Origin: Martinezella rhizogenes
GTDB taxonomy: Bacteria > Pseudomonadota > Alphaproteobacteria > Rhizobiales > Rhizobiaceae
Length of the DNA: 64,000 nucleotides
Direction of reading: 5' to 3'
Assembly: GCF_000799715.1 (NCBI RefSeq)
Contig: NZ_JUHG01000018.1
Coordinates: forward strand, 1-64,000
Below, piece after piece: positions 1 through 8,848 of the stretch. Both the position numbers and the translations under genes were made by a program. How positions within the stretch are numbered: position 1 is the stretch's first letter; each line of letters opens with the position of its first letter. A model generated the notes under the pieces. That model did not search any database, was not told the origin of the DNA, and saw only the letters and a list, made by a program, of their open reading frames with translations.

Positions 1-1
1 C

Positions 2-1651
2 GAGCTGCCTGAACGCGAGAGCATGGAATTCGACGTTGTGATTGTCGGCGCGGGCCCTGCCGGGCTGTCGGCGGCGATCCGTTTGAAGCAGGTCAATCCG
101 GATTTGAGCGTCGTCGTGCTTGAGAAAGGTGCCGAGGTCGGCGCGCATATTCTGTCGGGCGCCGTCGTCGATCCCATCGGCATCGACCGGTTGCTGCCCG
201 GCTGGCGCGAGGAGGAGGGGCATCCCTTCAAGACCGAGGTGACAGCCGATCACTTCATGTTGCTCGGCCCCGCTGGTTCCATCCGTCTGCCGAACTTTGC
301 CATGCCGCCGCTGATGAACAACCACGGCAATTATATCGTCTCGCTCGGCAACGTCTGTCGCTGGCTCGCCGAAAAGGCCGAGGCCCTTGGCGTCGATATC
401 TATCCCGGCTTTGCCGCAACCGAAGTGCTCTATAATGACGACGGCGCCGTCATCGGTGTTGCCACCGGCGACATGGGCATCGAGAAGAATGGCGAGCCCG
501 GCCCGAACTATACCCGCGGCATGGAGCTGCTCGGCAAATATGTCCTGATCGGCGAAGGCGTGCGCGGTTCGCTCGCCAAACAGCTCATTGCCAAGTTCGA
601 CCTGTCGAGGGATCGCGAGCCACAGAAGTTCGGCATCGGCATCAAGGAGCTCTGGCAGGTCAAGCCCGAGAACCACAAACAGGGCCTCGTGCAGCACTCC
701 TTCGGCTGGCCGCTCGGCATGAAGACCGGCGGCGGGTCCTTCCTCTATCATCTCGAGGACAATCTGGTTGCCGTCGGCTTCGTCGTGCACCTCAACTACA
801 AGAACCCCTATCTCTATCCCTTCGAGGAATTCCAGCGCTTCAAGACGCATCCAGCCATTCGCGGCACCTTCGAGGGTGGCAAGCGCATCTCCTACGGCGC
901 TCGCGCCATCACCGAGGGTGGCTACCAGTCGGTGCCGAAACTCTCCTTCCCCGGCGGTGCGCTGATCGGCTGTTCGGCCGGCTTCGTCAATGTGCCGCGC
1001 ATCAAGGGCAGCCACAATGCCGTGCTCTCGGGCATGCTCGCTGCCGAGAAGATCGCCGATGCGATCGCGGCCGGCCGCGCCAATGACGAAGTGATCGAGA
1101 TCGAGAACGAATGGCGTTCTGGCGATATCGGCAAGGACCTGAAGCGCGTGCGCAACGTCAAGCCGCTGTGGTCGAAGTTCGGCACGGCGATCGGCGTGGC
1201 CCTTGGCGGCCTCGACATGTGGACGAACCAGCTCCTCGGTCTCTCCTTCTTCGGCACGCTGAAGCACGGCAAGACCGATGCCGAGTCGCTGGAGCCGGCG
1301 GCCAAGCATAAGCCGATCGCCTATCCGAAACCGGACGGCGTGCTCACCTTCGACCGTCTCTCTTCGGTGTTCCTGTCGAACACCAATCATGAGGAGGACC
1401 AGCCGGTTCATCTCAAGGTCAAGGACATGGCCCTGCAGAGGAATTCGGAACACGATATCTTTGCCGGTCCGTCGACCCGCTACTGTCCGGCCGGCGTCTA
1501 CGAATGGGTGGAGAAGGATGGCGAGGAGACCTATGTCATCAACGCCCAGAACTGCGTCCACTGCAAGACCTGCGACATCAAGGATCCCAACCAGAACATC
1601 AACTGGGTTCCCCCGCAGGGCGGCGAGGGACCGGTCTATCCGAATATGTGA
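2..1651 (+). CDS. Electron transfer flavoprotein-ubiquinone oxidoreductase (5' end outside window)
   Basis: Passes electrons from reduced electron-transfer flavoprotein (fatty-acid and amino-acid oxidation) to ubiquinone at the inner membrane. The N-terminus carries an FAD-binding GAGPAGLS motif. The C-terminus has the ferredoxin-like 4Fe-4S cysteines: CPAG, then CVHCKTC about 50 residues later. The first ATG in the window is at 23, but the frame stays open to base 2 (ELPERES before that Met). Family members usually begin a few residues earlier, so the true start is probably just outside. About 549 codons are visible, essentially the whole protein. The next gene starts 5 bp after the stop. 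Confidence 0.95.
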   Translation, partial: ELPERESMEFDVVIVGAGPAGLSAAIRLKQVNPDLSVVVLEKGAEVGAHILSGAVVDPIGIDRLLPGWREEEGHPFKTEVTADHFMLLGPAGSIRLPNFAMPPLMNNHGNYIVSLGNVCRWLAEKAEALGVDIYPGFAATEVLYNDDGAVIGVATGDMGIEKNGEPGPNYTRGMELLGKYVLIGEGVRGSLAKQLIAKFDLSRDREPQKFGIGIKELWQVKPENHKQGLVQHSFGWPLGMKTGGGSFLYHLEDNLVAVGFVVHLNYKNPYLYPFEEFQRFKTHPAIRGTFEGGKRISYGARAITEGGYQSVPKLSFPGGALIGCSAGFVNVPRIKGSHNAVLSGMLAAEKIADAIAAGRANDEVIEIENEWRSGDIGKDLKRVRNVKPLWSKFGTAIGVALGGLDMWTNQLLGLSFFGTLKHGKTDAESLEPAAKHKPIAYPKPDGVLTFDRLSSVFLSNTNHEEDQPVHLKVKDMALQRNSEHDIFAGPSTRYCPAGVYEWVEKDGEETYVINAQNCVHCKTCDIKDPNQNINWVPPQGGEGPVYPNM

Positions 1652-1656
1652 CGGAC

Positions 1657-2184
1657 ATGGAGGAGACCGGGCGGGACATCTACGAGATACGCTTGGCCCG
1701 CTCGGACGAACTGCTCCTGCTGGCCGCCATCGAGGTTGATGCTTTCTGGGCACTGCACGATGCCGGCGCGGTTGCCTGCGAACCGACATCCTTGCCGATC
1801 GGCGTGCTCCGGCAATCCCTGGAGCAGGATCTGCTGTTCGTTGCAGCCGATGAGGTTGATCAACCATTCGGCTTCCTCGCGGGGATCGCGATGGCCGATA
1901 CCGTCCATATCGCTGAGATCGATGTCGTGCGGGACTGGCAGAAAAAGGGTGTCGGGCGCCGCTTGATGCAAGCTGTGATCGAGGCTGCGCAGACGCGGAG
2001 CGCATCGGGCGTTACCCTGACGACGGATCGCCATGTCCCCTTCAACGCGCCATTCTATGTCTCGCTTGGCTTCCTCATATTGGACGACGGCGAGAGGTCT
2101 GCGGAGCTATCGCAGGTCCTGGAAAGGGAGGTCGAGCACGGCGCGGACCCGGCCCGCCGGGTTGCGATGGCGCTATGGCTCTGA
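1657..2184 (+). CDS. GNAT-family N-acetyltransferase
   Basis: A 175-residue acetyl-CoA-dependent N-acetyltransferase of unknown substrate. The acetyl-CoA binding motif A is readable in the middle: VVRDWQKKGVGRRLM, matching the family R/Q-x-x-G-x-G/A pattern. After it comes a typical FYVSLGF element near the C-terminus. I chose the ATG at 1657, 5 bp after the preceding stop, because the open frame upstream of it lies inside the ETF-QO gene. The close spacing suggests co-transcription with ETF-QO, although no functional link is obvious. Confidence 0.8.
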   Translation: MEETGRDIYEIRLARSDELLLLAAIEVDAFWALHDAGAVACEPTSLPIGVLRQSLEQDLLFVAADEVDQPFGFLAGIAMADTVHIAEIDVVRDWQKKGVGRRLMQAVIEAAQTRSASGVTLTTDRHVPFNAPFYVSLGFLILDDGERSAELSQVLEREVEHGADPARRVAMALWL

Positions 2185-2185
2185 G

Positions 2186-2551
2186 CTATAATGGCGCGGC
2201 AATTCTGAGGTTTTCGGCGACGCGTTGAAGTCGTTTGTCGCGCGTCCAAAGATAGGTTCCTGGTGTCAGCATCGCGGCTGCGGCGAGATGGGCATCGACA
2301 TAACCGATCCCCGCACCCTGCAATTTGTTGGTCCGGATGAAATAAAGGACGTCATCATCCGACGCCTTTGCAATCTGATACAGCCTGCTCAGGCTTCGCA
2401 TCACAAGATCATATTGCCGCAGATTTCCAAGGCTGATCTCGCCGATGACGAAGGGGTGAATAAGAACTTGTTTCTGCTCCAATAGAGATTGGAGCCGCAT
2501 GTCGAGCGAGTGAAAATGATCGATCCAGATCGACGTATCGACCAGGATCAT
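2186..2551 (-). CDS. vapC: VapC-family PIN-domain ribonuclease toxin
   Basis: A 121-residue PIN-domain toxin. In this family the PIN domain is a Mg2+-dependent endoribonuclease that cuts tRNA or other RNA when the antitoxin is degraded. The acidic active-site set is present: Asp5 (VDTSIW), Glu38 (VIGE), Asp86 (YVDAH) and Asp105 (TRDKRL). The ATG overlaps the antitoxin stop in an ATGA at 2548-2551, so translation is probably coupled. The frame is open further upstream, but that part lies within the antitoxin gene and does not look like protein. Confidence 0.9.
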   Translation of the reverse strand: MILVDTSIWIDHFHSLDMRLQSLLEQKQVLIHPFVIGEISLGNLRQYDLVMRSLSRLYQIAKASDDDVLYFIRTNKLQGAGIGYVDAHLAAAAMLTPGTYLWTRDKRLQRVAENLRIAAPL

Positions 2552-2745
2552 TCGACGCCAAACTGACGACGGGGAGGAGCCGTAATATCCGGTTCCGAGC
2601 CGCCAAGACGTATCAAGGTTCTGGCGGCTTCGCGTTCCACGAGGGCTTTCAACGCTTCGCGCAGGATCGCCGAGGTCTCGGCCAAACCGGTGACCTCGCG
2701 TGCATCCGCGAGCAATTTGTCGTCGATGGCTACCGTGGTCCGCAT
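2548..2745 (-). CDS. vapB: VapB-family antitoxin
   Basis: A 65-residue antitoxin for the downstream VapC. The N-terminus MRTTVAIDDKLL followed by two helices is typical of the ribbon-helix-helix DNA-binding VapB type. The C-terminus, rich in Pro and Arg (TAPPRRQF), would be the segment that wraps the toxin. It overlaps vapC by four bases. These pairs normally repress their own promoter, and repeated GCATCA elements sit directly upstream (2761-2785). Confidence 0.88.
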   Translation of the reverse strand: MRTTVAIDDKLLADAREVTGLAETSAILREALKALVEREAARTLIRLGGSEPDITAPPRRQFGVE

Positions 2746-2760
2746 TGATATGCTCCTTTG

Positions 2761-2785
2761 GCATCAAAATTAGCATCAGATGATG
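2761..2785 (-). promoter_or_regulatory. Candidate vapBC operator
   Basis: GCATCA occurs at 2761-2766 and again at 2773-2778, a 12-bp period. The second copy extends into a perfect inverted repeat CATCA-GA-TGATG (2774-2785). The site lies 16-40 bp upstream of the vapB start, where autorepressing antitoxins usually bind. The repeat structure is seen directly; binding is inferred. Confidence 0.45.
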
Positions 2786-2844
2786 TCGCTTTCAATGCCG
2801 AAGGCTGCCAACGGCAACCTTCCACGCAATCTCTGTGCAGCCTC

Positions 2845-3747
2845 TTATTTCCGCGACAGCAGTCCCGTCGACAACGCGACACCCAGTCCCGTAACCACTG
2901 CCGCTGAAATCTCGGCGACACCGAGCGGCTCGCCCAGCAGCATTCCGCCGCCGAAGGTGGCAAGCACCGGGGTGATGGCGGTGAAGGCGGCGGCTTGTGT
3001 GCCGCCAAGGGCCTGGACGGCAAGGCCGTAGGCTAGAGTGGCGGCGAGGCCGGAGAGCAGGCCCTGGCTCACGACCTGCAGACCGATTTCAGGCAGCGGG
3101 ATGGAGGCGAGAGAGCTGCCGAAGATGAAAGCAAGCACGACATGAATGAGGAACGACCAGACGGCGATGACGGCGCTCGACTGGAAGGCGTTCAGGCCGG
3201 AGCGGCGGAAGGCGTGGGTATAGCCGGCCCAGAGCAGAGCGCCGAGCGGCAACAGCGTGAAGCTGATCCAGGAGACATCGGCACCGGAAAGGCTGCGCAC
3301 CAAAAGGATGACGACGCCGGCGACGATGCCGCCAAGGCCAAGCCAGCGGGTGATATCCGGACGCTCACGAAACAGCAGCAGGCCAATCAGCGCGGCCGCC
3401 AGCGGCATCGAGCCACCGAGCAGAATGCCGGCCGATGCGGCGGGCGTGAAGTGAATGGCGAAGGTGGTCAATTGGAAAAACAGCGCGCCGGAGCCGCAGA
3501 CCATCAGCGCCAGCAGTTTTAGCGGCACGCCTTTCGGCAGCAGGCCGGTGCGCAGCCAGACAGGAGAAAGCACCAGTGCCGGAACACCGTAACGGATCAG
3601 ACCGAGGTCGACCGTGCTCATCTGCGTTTCAGCGGTGTGGCGAGTGGCCAGGATCCAGTTGGCCCAGATCAGCACTGTGATGATGGCGCCGGCATAGCCG
3701 ATTGCGGTGGGCATTGTCTTGCGGGAGGAGAAAGCCAAAGTGGTCAT
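2845..3747 (-). CDS. EamA/DMT-family transporter
   Basis: A 300-residue inner-membrane transporter with about ten hydrophobic segments arranged as two EamA repeats; glycine-rich stretches such as GLGGIVAGVVILL are typical. Family members export amino acids or other small metabolites. I chose the ATG at 3747 because AAAGGA lies 6-11 bp before it; a longer frame to 3780 lacks a good ribosome site. It is divergent from an Lrp/AsnC regulator, a common arrangement for amino-acid exporters, so the regulator probably controls it in response to an amino acid. Substrate unknown. Confidence 0.85.
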   Translation of the reverse strand: MTTLAFSSRKTMPTAIGYAGAIITVLIWANWILATRHTAETQMSTVDLGLIRYGVPALVLSPVWLRTGLLPKGVPLKLLALMVCGSGALFFQLTTFAIHFTPAASAGILLGGSMPLAAALIGLLLFRERPDITRWLGLGGIVAGVVILLVRSLSGADVSWISFTLLPLGALLWAGYTHAFRRSGLNAFQSSAVIAVWSFLIHVVLAFIFGSSLASIPLPEIGLQVVSQGLLSGLAATLAYGLAVQALGGTQAAAFTAITPVLATFGGGMLLGEPLGVAEISAAVVTGLGVALSTGLLSRK

Positions 3748-3892
3748 CGACGTATCCTTTCTAATCGTCCGGATCATCATCCGGTTGAGGAAAAGATAGC
3801 GCCGGAGGCCGGGGCATGTCCTTGCTAGTTATAGCTCTGAAAACATGCTATGGGCAATAATCTGCCAATATAGGCGATTGGATATCTCGAGG

Positions 3893-4366
3893 ATGCTAAA
3901 ACTGGATAAATTCGATATTGCCATCCTCAACTGCCTGCAGGAGGATGCGCGCGCCACCAATGTGGAGATCGCCGAGAAGGTGAACCTCTCTCCGTCGCCC
4001 TGTCTGCGGCGTATCCGCAATCTGGAAAAATCCGGTCTGCTGCGCGGCTACCGCGCCGATATCGACCGGAAGGAGGCGGGGCTCGGCCTGACGGTTTTCG
4101 TCGAGCTCAAGGTTGGGCATCACTCGAAGGAAAATTCCGAGGCGCAGCAGGCGGCACTGCTCGCGATCCCCGAGATCGTCGCCTGCCACTTGATTTCAGG
4201 AACGGCTGACTTTCTGGCCGAAGTCGTGGTGGAGGATCTGGCTGCCTATGAAAAGGTGATGTCGGAAAAGCTTCTTGTGTTGCCCGGCGTCTCCGACCTG
4301 CGCTCGAATTTTGCGATCCGCACTCTCAAGACCAATGGCGCCCTGAAGCTGCGTCCGCCGGTCTGA
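3893..4366 (+). CDS. Lrp/AsnC-family transcriptional regulator
   Basis: A 157-residue regulator. It has an N-terminal helix-turn-helix (FDIAILNCLQEDARATNVEI, then a recognition helix with SPSPCLRRIRNLEKSG) and a C-terminal RAM ligand-binding/oligomerisation domain (LGLTVFVELKVG; VLPGVSDLRSNFAIRTLK). It is transcribed away from the DMT exporter, which is the likely target. I chose the Met at 3893 because the helix-turn-helix starts a few residues later; GAGG directly abuts the ATG, so the exact start is less certain (alternative ATG at 3845). Confidence 0.88.
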   Translation: MLKLDKFDIAILNCLQEDARATNVEIAEKVNLSPSPCLRRIRNLEKSGLLRGYRADIDRKEAGLGLTVFVELKVGHHSKENSEAQQAALLAIPEIVACHLISGTADFLAEVVVEDLAAYEKVMSEKLLVLPGVSDLRSNFAIRTLKTNGALKLRPPV

Positions 4367-4373
4367 AACGAAA

Positions 4374-4395
4374 AAGGGGCCGTCGCCGGCCCCTT
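4374..4395 (-). terminator. Intrinsic terminator for mgtE (possibly bidirectional)
   Basis: GGGGCCG (4376-4382) pairs with CGGCCCC (4387-4393) around a four-base loop, and AA/TT extends the stem. The A-run at 4371-4375 reads as a U-tract on the minus strand. It lies between the convergent Lrp and mgtE genes and best fits termination of mgtE. Confidence 0.8.
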
Positions 4396-4418
4396 CGATG
4401 TCGGGATTTCGATTGTCT

Positions 4419-5792
4419 TCAGAGCATCGTGCCGCTGAGGATCAGCAGCGCGACTGAGAAGTAGATCACCAAGCCGGTCACATCGACCAGCGTTGCAACG
4501 GCCGGAGCCGAGGCGCTGGCTGGATCGAGCCGCAGCCTCTGTAGCAGGAACGGCAGCATCGAACCGGCAAGAGAGCCGAAGGTGACGATACCGATCAGCG
4601 CGGCGAAGACGGTCAGGCCGACCAGCTGCCAATGCGGGCCGTAGTCGAACAGGCCGATGGTCTGCCAGAGCACGACGCGAGCGAAGCCGACGAGGCCGAG
4701 GATGGAGCCGAGCACCATGCCGGTCGGCAGTTCGCGCAGAGCGACGCGCCACCAGTCCGAAAGCTTGAGTTCCCCGAGCGCCAGCGCCCGGATGATCAGC
4801 GACGTCGCCTGCGAGCCGGAATTGCCGCCCGAGCTCATGATCAGCGGGATGAACAGCGTCAGCACGACAGCCTTTTCCAACTCGCCTTCGAAATGCTGCA
4901 TGGCGCTTGCCGTCAGCATTTCGCCGAGGAAGAGGGCGGCGAGCCAACCGGCCCGCTTGCGGATCATGCCGGCGAAGCCGATCTTCATGTAGGGCTGGCC
5001 GAGAGCTTCCATACCGCCAAACCTTTGCGCGGCCTCAGTGCTGTCGGCGATCATCGTATCGATGACGTCATCGACCGTGACGATGCCGAGCATGCGACAG
5101 TTCTCATCGACAACCGGCAGCGCGAGTAGATCGTGGCGGCGAATCAGGCGGGCGACATCCTCCTGTTTCATCAGCGCGGGCGCGGTGACAGGCGTACCCT
5201 TCTGCGCGACCGTCAGGATGCAGGCGTCGGGCTCGCCGGTGATGAGACGACGCAGCGTTACGACATGCAGCAGCGCCTGCGTTTCGTCGTCCAGCACATA
5301 GATGGCATAGACGGTCTCGCGGGAACGTTCGACCTGGCGAACATGATCGAGCGTCTGGGCAACCGTCCAGCCGGCGGACGCGCTGACGAATTCCGTCGTC
5401 ATGATGCCGCCTGCCGTGCGCGGCGGATAGCCCATCAGGCCCTGGATCGCAACACGAACCGGCTCGTCGAGGGTGGCAAACAGCCGGGTGCGCGCGCCAC
5501 CGTCCAGCTCCAGCAGGATGTCGGCCACGCGGTCGTTGGACATGCCGTGCAGCAGCCGTGCGGCGTCGGCATTGCTCATGACCTCGAGGATGGCGGAGGC
5601 GTTGCGCAGTTCCGGCCGGTCGAGGATACGCACGGCGCGCTCCTCCGGCATTTTGGCGAGGATGCGTGCGGCTTCCTTCGCGTCGATCGCATTCAGCTGC
5701 TCGACGCGTTCCGCGATGGTGACGGCGCGGTTGTTATTGATAAACGCACGAGCGGCATTGCCGGCTCGCACGGGAAGGCTGTTGATGTTCAT
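4419..5792 (-). CDS. mgtE: Magnesium transporter MgtE
   Basis: A 457-residue Mg2+ channel. The N-terminal superhelical domain (about residues 30-135) contains the ILAKMPEERA and LLHGMSNDRVADILLELD repeats. A CBS pair follows (about 140-260, with LPVVDENCRMLGIVTVDDVID). Five membrane segments make up the last 170 residues, including the pore signature SSGGNSGSQATSLIIRALA. In this family Mg2+ binding to the cytosolic domains closes the pore. It stands alone, transcribed toward the Lrp gene. No recognised Mg2+ riboswitch consensus was found in its leader. Confidence 0.96.
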   Translation of the reverse strand: MNINSLPVRAGNAARAFINNNRAVTIAERVEQLNAIDAKEAARILAKMPEERAVRILDRPELRNASAILEVMSNADAARLLHGMSNDRVADILLELDGGARTRLFATLDEPVRVAIQGLMGYPPRTAGGIMTTEFVSASAGWTVAQTLDHVRQVERSRETVYAIYVLDDETQALLHVVTLRRLITGEPDACILTVAQKGTPVTAPALMKQEDVARLIRRHDLLALPVVDENCRMLGIVTVDDVIDTMIADSTEAAQRFGGMEALGQPYMKIGFAGMIRKRAGWLAALFLGEMLTASAMQHFEGELEKAVVLTLFIPLIMSSGGNSGSQATSLIIRALALGELKLSDWWRVALRELPTGMVLGSILGLVGFARVVLWQTIGLFDYGPHWQLVGLTVFAALIGIVTFGSLAGSMLPFLLQRLRLDPASASAPAVATLVDVTGLVIYFSVALLILSGTML

Positions 5793-6146
5793 GATAGCTC
5801 GCCTTTCCAGTCGATCTGCCGTCGCGGCGGATCGTGGCGAGCCGACAGGAGTCGGTTAGTGCACGAAGGCCACTGACGGCAAGGGCAATCGACTACTACT
5901 GTCGCTAGGCATCGTAAGATGGCTCCGGTTAATCGGTATGGAAAACGCTGTTCCCCACATGGGGGCAGAAGTCGCCCCGAAGTGGCGAAAAGTCAAGTGG
6001 CAGAGACGGTTAATGCCACAATGTCGCAGTAAAAATTCGATTGCGCAGCTAACGGCTTTTGCATTGCAGCAATCACTATTTCAGAAGGACCAAAAATGGC
6101 TTGGCCGGGCGGCTTGCACCCGGCCGTGTGAGCGAATGAATGAGCC
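5793..6146 (-). other. Intergenic region: mgtE leader/promoter and oxidoreductase terminator
   Basis: A gap of 354 bp between mgtE and the oxidoreductase, both transcribed leftward. Near mgtE there is a small hairpin, CCGAC (5842-5846) with GTCGG (5851-5855), 50-63 bp upstream of the start. The right end holds the oxidoreductase terminator (6103-6125). I find no convincing small gene and no M-box consensus. Confidence 0.5.
6103..6125 (-). terminator. Intrinsic terminator of the zinc-type oxidoreductase gene
   Basis: GGCCGGG (6103-6109) pairs with CCCGGCC (6119-6125). On the minus strand the stem is followed within a few bases by a run of five T (from AAAAA at 6092-6096). It sits 22 bp after the stop of the leftward gene. 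Confidence 0.7.
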
Positions 6147-7160
6147 TCAGAAACCGGCCAGGACGACTTTGCCCCTCATCTTGCCGGTCTCGATCAGTGC
6201 GTGCGCTTTCTTCAGGTTGGTCGCGTTGATCGTGCCCAGCGTTTCGGTGAGCGTGGTTCGGATCTTGTCGGCATCGACCAGTTCGGCGACCGTGGTCAAC
6301 AGCCGGTGCTGCTCGATCATGTCGGCCGTGTTGAAGAGCGGGCGGGCGAACATCATCTCCCAATGGATCGAGATCGCCTTGCGCTTGAAGGGGACGATAT
6401 CGAGCACTTTCGGATCGTCAATCAGCCCCAAGCGGCCCTGTGGCGCGATGATCTCCACGATCGAGGCGATATGATCGCTGGTGTTGGTGGTCGCGAAGAC
6501 GAAGGCCGGGGCGCCGATGCCAAGGGCTTCGATCTGTGGGGCCAATGGCTTGGAGTGATCGATCACATGGTGGGCGCCGAGTTCCTTCACCCAAGCCTGG
6601 GTTTCCGGCCGAGAGGCGGTGGCAATCACGGTCAGGCCGGTCAGTGCCCGGGCGATTTGGATAGCGATCGAGCCGACGCCGCCGGCTCCGCCGATGATCA
6701 GAATGGCGTTGGCCGCACCCGGAACCGGATCCTGAACCTTGAGGCGGTCGAACAAGATCTCGTAAGCGGTGATCGAGGTCAGCGGCAGGGCAGCAGCAGC
6801 AGCGAAATCGAGGCTCTTCGGCTTGGCGCCGACAATGCGCTCGTCCACAAGATGAAATTCGGCGTTCGAGCCGCCGCGATTGATGGCACCGGCGTAGAAG
6901 ACTTCGTCGCCGGGCTTGAACATGGTGACATCGGGACCGACTGCCTTGACGACACCGGCGGCATCCCAGCCGAGCACCTTGTATTCGCCCTCGGCGGGGG
7001 CGGCGCTGGCACGGACTTTAATATCGACCGGATTGACGGAGACAGCCTTGATTTCGACCAGGAGATCGCGGCCCTTGGCTTCGGGTGTCGGGAGGTCGAT
7101 GTCGAGAAGCGACGTTTTGGCGGAAATGGGCTGGGGGATCTTGTAGGCGACGGCACGCAT
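6147..7160 (-). CDS. Zinc-type alcohol dehydrogenase-like oxidoreductase (MDR superfamily)
   Basis: A 337-residue medium-chain dehydrogenase/reductase, NADPH:quinone or alkenal reductase-like. The N-terminal GroES-like domain has VNPVDIKVR and GWDAAGVV. The Rossmann domain has the nucleotide motif GGAGGVGSIAIQIAR (about residue 155). Catalytic-zinc cysteines are not evident, so it is probably zinc-free despite the family name. It is divergent from an HxlR-family regulator. HxlR proteins often sense quinones or aldehydes and control such reductases, so a detoxification role is likely (inference). Confidence 0.87.
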   Translation of the reverse strand: MRAVAYKIPQPISAKTSLLDIDLPTPEAKGRDLLVEIKAVSVNPVDIKVRASAAPAEGEYKVLGWDAAGVVKAVGPDVTMFKPGDEVFYAGAINRGGSNAEFHLVDERIVGAKPKSLDFAAAAALPLTSITAYEILFDRLKVQDPVPGAANAILIIGGAGGVGSIAIQIARALTGLTVIATASRPETQAWVKELGAHHVIDHSKPLAPQIEALGIGAPAFVFATTNTSDHIASIVEIIAPQGRLGLIDDPKVLDIVPFKRKAISIHWEMMFARPLFNTADMIEQHRLLTTVAELVDADKIRTTLTETLGTINATNLKKAHALIETGKMRGKVVLAGF

Positions 7161-7233
7161 GGCAAACTCCTGTTTTGTTGTACAGGATCCAGATGCGTCT
7201 TATGATCCGAATCTACAAGAATGCACAAATTCT

Positions 7234-7244
7234 GTACGTAGTAC
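7234..7244. promoter_or_regulatory. Candidate HxlR operator half-sites
   Basis: GTAC-GTA-GTAC at 7234-7244 lies 18 bp before the HxlR start; another TTGTACA is at 7179-7185, just upstream of the oxidoreductase start. Such GTAC-containing elements between a divergent regulator and its target suit an operator. Low confidence, because GTAC is itself a short palindrome. Confidence 0.3.
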
Positions 7245-7261
7245 CTAAAAGGATACTGTGG

Positions 7262-7666
7262 ATGTCACTACCCCGCGCCAAGCTCGTCGAGAATTTCCCC
7301 GGTTGCCCGGTCGAGGCGACGTTGAGCCTGCTCGATGGCAAGTGGAAGGGCGTGATCCTATTCCATCTGATGGAAGGGACGCTGCGCTTCAATGAGATCC
7401 GCCGAAAGCTGCCGTCGGTGACGCAGCGCATGCTGACGAAGCAGCTACGGGAACTGGAAGTGTCCGGCCTGGTGTCGCGCACGGTTTTCCCGGTCGTGCC
7501 GCCACGCGTCGACTATGCGCTGACGCCGCTTGGCACCAGCCTGGAACCGATCATCAAGGCGATGGCCGTCTGGGGTGAGCAAAATGTCCTATGCCATACC
7601 GGCATGCAGCAGGTGCGGCTTTCGCCAGCCTCATGCGCTCCGGCTGTCGCGCTCCAGGGCAACTGA
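7262..7666 (+). CDS. HxlR-family winged-helix regulator
   Basis: A 134-residue HxlR-type repressor/activator. Near the N-terminus is the family redox cysteine in a CPVEATLSLLDGKWK context. The winged helix follows (LRFNEIRRKLPSVTQRMLTK, then LEVSGLVSR), and then VDYALTPLG. AAGGA at 7249-7253 supports the ATG at 7262. It is divergent from the oxidoreductase, its probable target. The last 36 bp overlap the 3' end of the convergent MFS gene. Extra cysteines occur in the C-terminal tail. Confidence 0.9.
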   Translation: MSLPRAKLVENFPGCPVEATLSLLDGKWKGVILFHLMEGTLRFNEIRRKLPSVTQRMLTKQLRELEVSGLVSRTVFPVVPPRVDYALTPLGTSLEPIIKAMAVWGEQNVLCHTGMQQVRLSPASCAPAVALQGN

Positions 7667-8848
7667 GATCCCGAAGACAACAAGGCCGAGGACGGAGAGC
7701 ACCGCGCCGACATAACCGGTCGCGGCTGCGGTGAAGCCCCAGGCGATCACCATGCCGCCGAGCCAAGCGCCGAGCGCGTTGGCAATATTGAAGGCGGAAT
7801 GATTGGATGCAGCGGCGAGCGTCTGCGCGTCGGCCGCGACATCCATCAGCCGCGTCTGCACGGCGGGGCAGGCTGCAAAGCCGCAGCCGATCAGGAAGAC
7901 GCAGAGACAGAGCATGACCGGATTGGCGGCCGTCAGCGAAAACAGCGTCATGACGATGACGTTGAAGACCATCATCCCGCCGATCGTGCCCTTGATCGAC
8001 AGATCGCCGAGACGCGAGCCGACGACGTTGCCGACATTCATGCCGATGCCGAAGAGCGCCAGCACGACAGGCACCATGGCTGTTCCCATGCCGGCAACTT
8101 GCGTTGTTGTCGTCGCGACATAGCTGAAGACCGAGAACATGCCCCCGAAGCCGACGGCGGCGATGCCGAGCGTCAGCCAGACCTGAATGCGCTTGAGTGC
8201 GCCGAGTTCGCGAGTGATGCTGGCGCCTTCCTCAACCCGGTCCTTGGGCAGGAACAGGGCGATCAGCAGCATGGTCGCAAGACCGATGCCGCCGACCATC
8301 ATGAAGGCCGCCCGCCAGTTCAGGATCTGTCCGAGGAAGGTGGCGATCGGCGTGCCGATCAGGGTGGCGATGGTGAGGCCGAGCATGACCTGGCCGACGG
8401 CGCGGACGCGGCGATGAACCGGTACCATCGAGGCGGCGACAAGCGCTGCGACACCAAAATAAGCGCCATGCGGCAGGCCGGTGATGAAACGCAGAGCAGC
8501 AAAGCTCTCGAAGGTCGGAGCAAACGCGCTGGAAATATTGCCGGCGGCGAAAATCGCCATCATCAGCAGGAGCAACGTGCGCCGCGCCATCTTGGCGGCG
8601 AGAATGGCAATGATCGGCGCGCCGACGACGACGCCGAGCGCATAGGCGCTGATGACATGGCCCGCTTGCGGGGTCGTCACTCCGAACGCGTCGGCGACAT
8701 TCGGCAACAGGCCCATGATAACGAATTCGCCGGTGCCGATGCCGAAGCTGCCGACCGCCAGGGCCAGCGTGACGAGCGCGATCGCGGCGCGCGACGGTGC
8801 CTCGATGACGGTTTGGGAATCGATGACGTCGGCGGTAATATCGCTCAC
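7631..8848 (-). CDS. MFS transporter, DHA1-type exporter
   Basis: A 405-residue twelve-segment major facilitator protein of the AraJ/NepI/PbuE-like drug-H+ antiporter group. The first helix holds GIGTGEFVIMGLLPNVA, the hallmark of this group; motif A (AAKMARRTLLLLMM) and a motif-C-like glycine-rich helix follow. The best start is the GTG at 8848, with GGAG 7 bp upstream; the upstream in-frame extension reads as non-protein. Likely role: efflux of a drug, nucleoside or sugar; substrate unknown. It overlaps the convergent hxlR by 36 bp. Confidence 0.87.
   Translation of the reverse strand: MSDITADVIDSQTVIEAPSRAAIALVTLALAVGSFGIGTGEFVIMGLLPNVADAFGVTTPQAGHVISAYALGVVVGAPIIAILAAKMARRTLLLLMMAIFAAGNISSAFAPTFESFAALRFITGLPHGAYFGVAALVAASMVPVHRRVRAVGQVMLGLTIATLIGTPIATFLGQILNWRAAFMMVGGIGLATMLLIALFLPKDRVEEGASITRELGALKRIQVWLTLGIAAVGFGGMFSVFSYVATTTTQVAGMGTAMVPVVLALFGIGMNVGNVVGSRLGDLSIKGTIGGMMVFNVIVMTLFSLTAANPVMLCLCVFLIGCGFAACPAVQTRLMDVAADAQTLAAASNHSAFNIANALGAWLGGMVIAWGFTAAATGYVGAVLSVLGLVVFGISVALERDSRSA

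Noticed and set aside
5793..5940. Possible Mg2+ riboswitch (M-box) in the mgtE leader
   Set aside because: Only a short hairpin is present; the conserved M-box stretches could not be found.
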